Of a stretch of DNA of 25,699 bases, positions 22,543-25,699 are shown one piece after another. How positions within the stretch are numbered: position 1 is the stretch's first letter; each line of letters starts with the position of its first letter. The stretch spans positions 1 to 25,699 of the forward strand of contig JALNQF010000504.1 of the NCBI GenBank assembly GCA_028456385.1, in the 5' to 3' direction. Made by a program: the position numbers and the translations under genes. The notes under the pieces are model-generated. The model was not told the DNA's origin and did not search any database. It saw only the letters and a program-made list of their open reading frames with translations. The stretch comes from Ophiosphaerella korrae (lineage: Eukaryota; Ascomycota; Dothideomycetes; Pleosporales; Phaeosphaeriaceae).

Positions 22543-23241
22543 AAAGCTTTTCTAATTTATATAAAATTTTTTATCTTTTAACTTAAAATATAAAAAGTTT
22601 ATTAATTCTATTATAGTAGTTAAAGAATAGTTATTTAGTTATTTAGTTATTTAATTATTTAGTTATATAAATATTTAGTTTTAATAGTTATATACATTTA
22701 AATATATATATTTATAGTTTTTTATTATAAGTACTTTTTTATATAACTTTTAGCTAGCTATAAGCTAGTTCTAGGCTTAATATAAGTATTCTTAATATAT
22801 ATATATATATACTATTTAATACCTAGTAAATTTATTTAGTATACTATACTTCTTTTAGTTATATCTAGTCTTATAGTATAGAGTCTAGCTTAATATTTTT
22901 ACTTAGTTTAAATTAAATATTTATTTATATAATAACTTATTTTATAAAATAATATTTAATATTATATACTTTATTTAGTATAATAGTATATTAATTTAAG
23001 TAATTTAACTTTATTTAATTTATTTAAATCTTATACTCTAAAAAAAGTAAAAAAATAATTACTTTTACTTAAAAGTTCTAACTTTATTATATAGTCTACT
23101 TTATTTATATAAAACTTTTAATATAGTAAATTATATAAATAATTCTTATTTTTATAAAAGTTATAACTACTTTTAAATTTAATTTTAGTATTAAAAAGTT
23201 AAAGTAATAAATAAAAGTTTATAGCTAATATATTTTATATA
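22543..23241. other. AT-rich spacer between the two Fot1-like copies, no gene seen
   Basis: This stretch is about 700 bp of very AT-rich DNA with A/T runs, a (TA)n run near 22796-22811 and an 8-bp tandem repeat at 22629-22666. No reading frame or known element end is recognisable. CA and TG are as rare here as in the transposons, so it too has been through RIP or has lost its origin by it. Confidence 0.6.
22629..22666. repeat. Short tandem repeat, AGTTATTT x ~4.7
   Basis: Four units of AGTTATTT (the fourth as AATTATTT) and a partial fifth. This is a simple repeat without further context. Confidence 0.85.
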
Positions 23242-23300
23242 TAATATACTTTATAAGTAAGTTACTTATATTTTCTAAGCTTTTACTAAAATACTTACTA
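23242..23300 (+). repeat. 5' terminal inverted repeat of Fot1-like element
   Basis: Starts TAATATACTTTATAAGTAAG and continues through 'ctaagcttttactaaaa'. It matches in reverse complement the 3' end at 25019-25090 and the outer end of the truncated copy (22485-22542). The outermost base is uncertain. Confidence 0.75.
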
Positions 23301-23354
23301 CTCTTTAATATTTTAATTATAATAATATATAGAACCTTTAAATAAATATTAAGT

Positions 23355-24987
23355 ATAGCTTACTCTTTAAGCTATTAAATAAAACGTAAATCTCTTACTA
23401 TAATATACTATATCTATCTATAATATCTTTTATAAGATACTAGGTAATTAATATACTAGATAACCTTTATACGTAAATACTATACTTAACTTAAGTAATC
23501 TAACTAAGCTTAAAGAGAGTATAATTATTAAGTATATCTTTAACTTTATTAAGTATAGATTCTCTCCCTAGCTTATATACGTAGCTAATATAGCTAATTC
23601 TTTACGTACTAAGTATAATCTAGCTTAAGTTAGTATAAACTAGCTTAGTATATTTATTAAGTACTATCTTAAGCTTAAAATAAGGTTTAATTATAAGTAT
23701 AACTATAAAAAAACTTTCTTTAAAGATTTTAACTTTATATAAGAGTAGTTTAAGCTAGTAGCTAATACTAAAGCTAAGTATAGTATTTTAGATAATAACT
23801 TATATAACTTTAATAAGATAAGCTTTATAATAAGCTAGATTATAGTAAATATAGTTATTATAGCCTTAGAGAGACGTTTATAGCTAAAAGTAATTTAGCT
23901 AAGTAATAAAAAGTAAGTAATAGCTATTATAGGTATTAATATAACTAAGTAGGCTATTCTACTTTTTATTATCTTTAAAGTATACTACTACCTATTAAAC
24001 TAGTATAAAGATAGTAAAATACTTTAAGACTAAGTTATTAAGATCTCTAAAAATAGCTAGATAACTAATATACTTAGTTTTATATAGTTAAAGTACTTTA
24101 ATATATATATAAAGACGTATACTATTAGAATAGTATATTTACTTATTATTAATAGCTATAAGAGCTATAACTTACTTAAATTTAAGAACTACTATAAAGA
24201 TAATAAAATTATTACTCTTTATATACCTATATATATATTATACCTTTTATAGCTACTTAATATAAGCTATTTTACTTTTTTAAAGAAAGTATATAGGTAC
24301 TAAGTTAAAGTACTTATATACTACTAGATTAGCTATATTATAAAATAAAAGTTTTTACTATACTTTAAGTGCGCCTATAATATAGTAATTACTCCTAAGA
24401 ATATTTAAGTAAGGTTTTAAAGTACTAGATTAGCTTTATTTAACCTAGAATAAGTTATATTAACTCTTAATATTAAGCTATATACTCTTTTACTACTCTT
24501 ACTTAATAATAAGCTTTAGTAGTTATAAATACTAATTAATACTCTATAATTAGGGTTATAATTAATACTTATAAAGGTAAGAATTTAGAAGTATATAGAT
24601 AGCTTACTAATAAGTCTAGTTAAGTACTTTAAATACTCTACTAAAGGCGTAGTAATAATAGTATATAATCTAGTATTAGTATAAAAAGAAAATACTATAC
24701 TTTAAGTAGTAAATAAAGCTATAATATAATAAAAATTATATAAAAGAAAGTAAGTTTAATTAAAAGAGACTTTAATAGTTAAAGATAAACTATACTTAGC
24801 TACTTTTAAGAACTTTAGTACGTATAGTAATAAGAAAAAGTTAAAGAAGTAAGTATATACTAAAGTAAGTAAACTATCTTAATAATAGTATATAGTATAT
24901 AAAAAGACTAAGTATAATATATAAATATATAAGAATATAGTAAAAGTAAACTCTAAATAATATTTTATATTATATTATAGTATACTA
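23355..24987 (+). pseudogene. Fot1/pogo-like DDD transposase, RIP-degraded
   Basis: One frame is readable through TAA/TAG codons. The N-terminal part (about 23370-23700) fits the CENP-B/psq-type helix-turn-helix region of the family. The catalytic core then follows: first Asp (now Asn) in N-L-Y-N-F-N at 23812; the G-N-R-(E/K)-x-V-T-A-like block near 23872-23930; second Asp (now Asn) in I-I-N-S-Y-K-S-Y (from a D-G-H-x-S-H type motif) at 24151; and third Asp (now Asn) in L-L-x-L-L-N (from LLQPLD) at 24259, followed by S-Y-F-x-F-L-K-K. The last two are 36 codons apart, giving the DD35D spacing of pogo/Fot1 enzymes. In the family the enzyme cuts and pastes the element at TA. All three Asp codons were lost by the TG to TA change. 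Start and stop are approximate. Confidence 0.87.
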
Positions 24988-25018
24988 GGTTAAAGTAAGC
25001 TATTTTATACTATAACGT

Positions 25019-25090
25019 AGTAGTTTTAGTAAGAGCTTAGTAAAAGTAAGTAACTTACCTATATAGGTAACTTACTTATAGAGTATATTA
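25019..25090 (-). repeat. 3' terminal inverted repeat of Fot1-like element
   Basis: Matches the 5' end in reverse complement but has an extra block: 'gtaacttacctata' is followed by 'taggtaacttacttata' before 'gagtatatta', whereas the end at 22485-22542 goes directly from 'gtaacttacctata' to 'gagtatatta'. The near-palindrome ACCTATATAGGT is at 25057-25068. Confidence 0.75.
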
Positions 25091-25699
25091 AAAGTAATAT
25101 AAAATTAAAAATTTTATAAAATTTTATAAAAAGTTAAGCTTTATATTTATATTAAACTAGTGAAACTAAACTAACTTAACTTAAACTTTTATAAAAATTA
25201 AATTTTATAGCTTATACTAAAGTTATTTACTATATGCTATAGTAATAGTTTAGTATAAGCTTTTATTTTAGCTTTAAAGATTTATAAGAAAGTACTAGAA
25301 TTACTTATTACTATAGTAATTACTAAATACTAATCTTTATTTAAATATAATAATTATTAAATATACTAATAAGTATATTATATATATAAGTATTTATAAA
25401 ATAGTTAAAGTAAAAACTAAAGTAAATAATAATAATAAAGAAAAAGAAAGAAAAGATAATATATAAAGTAAAAAAATTTAATTTTTTTAATTTTTTATAA
25501 GTTTACTATATAGTTATTTTATACTTTAATTATAATTTATACTATTATTATTATTACTACTACTACTTTTATAACTAGTTATACTAGTAGTACTTTTTAA
25601 TAAGATATAGAAATATACTTTTATTTACTATTTTTATTATCTTTATATAAATATTTATTTTATTTTATTTATTACTATCTTATATATAATAAATAAAAT
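25091..25699. other. AT-rich low-complexity region, no gene seen
   Basis: This holds A/T runs, an AAT/AAG-rich stretch (about 25420-25460), ATT then ACT trinucleotide runs (25541-25567) and several short inverted repeats. CA and TG are rare. I see no element ends or coding sequence. Confidence 0.6.

Larger units (their letters stand above)
23242..25090 (+). mobile_element. Fot1/pogo-like Tc1/mariner transposon, full length, RIP-inactivated
   Basis: About 1.85 kb, the usual size of Fot1-type elements. Inverted ends lie at 23242-23300 and 25019-25090, with one degraded transposase gene between them. The exact ends and the TA target duplication cannot be fixed because the flanks are TA-rich. 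The transposase core (see its entry) identifies the family. It lies head-to-head with the truncated copy at 21866-22542. Confidence 0.87.

Noticed and set aside
22629..22666. Replication origin or regulatory iteron
   Set aside because: A single short AT-rich tandem repeat in RIPped DNA; nothing else supports an origin or binding-site role.
22543..23241. A small non-autonomous element between the two Fot1-like copies
   Set aside because: No inverted ends or target duplication could be found separate from the Fot1 terminal repeats.
1..25699. Open stretches on both strands that could be called short genes
   Set aside because: TGA is nearly absent because TG is depleted, so random frames appear longer than expected. 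None showed a start, motif and conservation outside the transposon genes described.
1..25699. Mitochondrial, Plasmodium-like, or AT-rich bacterial DNA
   Set aside because: Low GC could suggest these, but the bias is specific to CA/TG and the content is fungal-type chromoviruses and Fot1-like elements with stops at RIP-type codons.
1..25699. Centromere or subtelomere assignment
   Set aside because: Such AT-rich nested blocks are common in both places, but there is no telomere repeat, no satellite array and no other evidence of position.
25091..25699. tRNA gene or LINE tail suggested by A-rich and trinucleotide runs
   Set aside because: No cloverleaf-type boxes are seen, and there is no RT-like sequence upstream in the right frame; it is best described as low complexity.

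Overview
This window is a block of dead, nested transposable elements from a filamentous ascomycete (Pezizomycotina-type) genome. Two things point there. First, CA and its complement TG are almost absent over the whole 25.7 kb while CT/AG and TA are plentiful, which is the footprint of repeat-induced point mutation (RIP, CpA to TpA on both strands). Second, the elements are fungal types: Ty3/gypsy chromoviruses (LTR retrotransposons with a chromodomain) and Fot1/pogo-like DNA transposons. The species cannot be named from the sequence. I see no host gene, tRNA, rRNA or intact reading frame. Stops are almost all TAA/TAG, as expected when CAA, CAG and TGG codons are hit by RIP.

Layout. The oldest layer, called O here, is a plus-strand chromovirus present only as pieces (175-387, 7333-7700, 21730-21865). 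Three elements sit in it: D, of which only the end of one LTR is in the window (1-174, minus); A, complete with two LTRs (388-7332, minus); and C, complete (7701-21729, plus), flanked by a perfect 5-bp target-site duplication TTATA. C is itself split by B (9596-16584, minus), flanked by a perfect duplication TATAG. Each complete chromovirus shows LTR, a conserved putative primer-binding region, one gag-pol frame (coiled coil, gag domain, two CCHC knuckles, protease, reverse transcriptase, RNase H, integrase, chromodomain), an antisense reading frame, a polypurine tract and the second LTR.

After 21866 the chromovirus layer ends at a truncated Fot1-like element on the minus strand (21866-22542). 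A 0.7-kb AT-rich spacer follows, then a second, apparently full-length Fot1-like element on the plus strand (23242-25090). The two form a large inverted repeat. The last 0.6 kb is AT-rich low-complexity DNA with no recognisable gene.

The most notable points are: a conserved antisense frame between chromodomain and 3' LTR in all three complete chromoviruses; an LTR in C that looks like a mosaic of the A-type and B-type LTRs; four independent insertions falling in about 600 bp of the same part of the element; and different tandem-unit numbers between the two LTRs of single insertions. Boundaries of LTRs and duplications come from direct comparison of copies and are good to a few bases; boundaries of pseudogenes are approximate.
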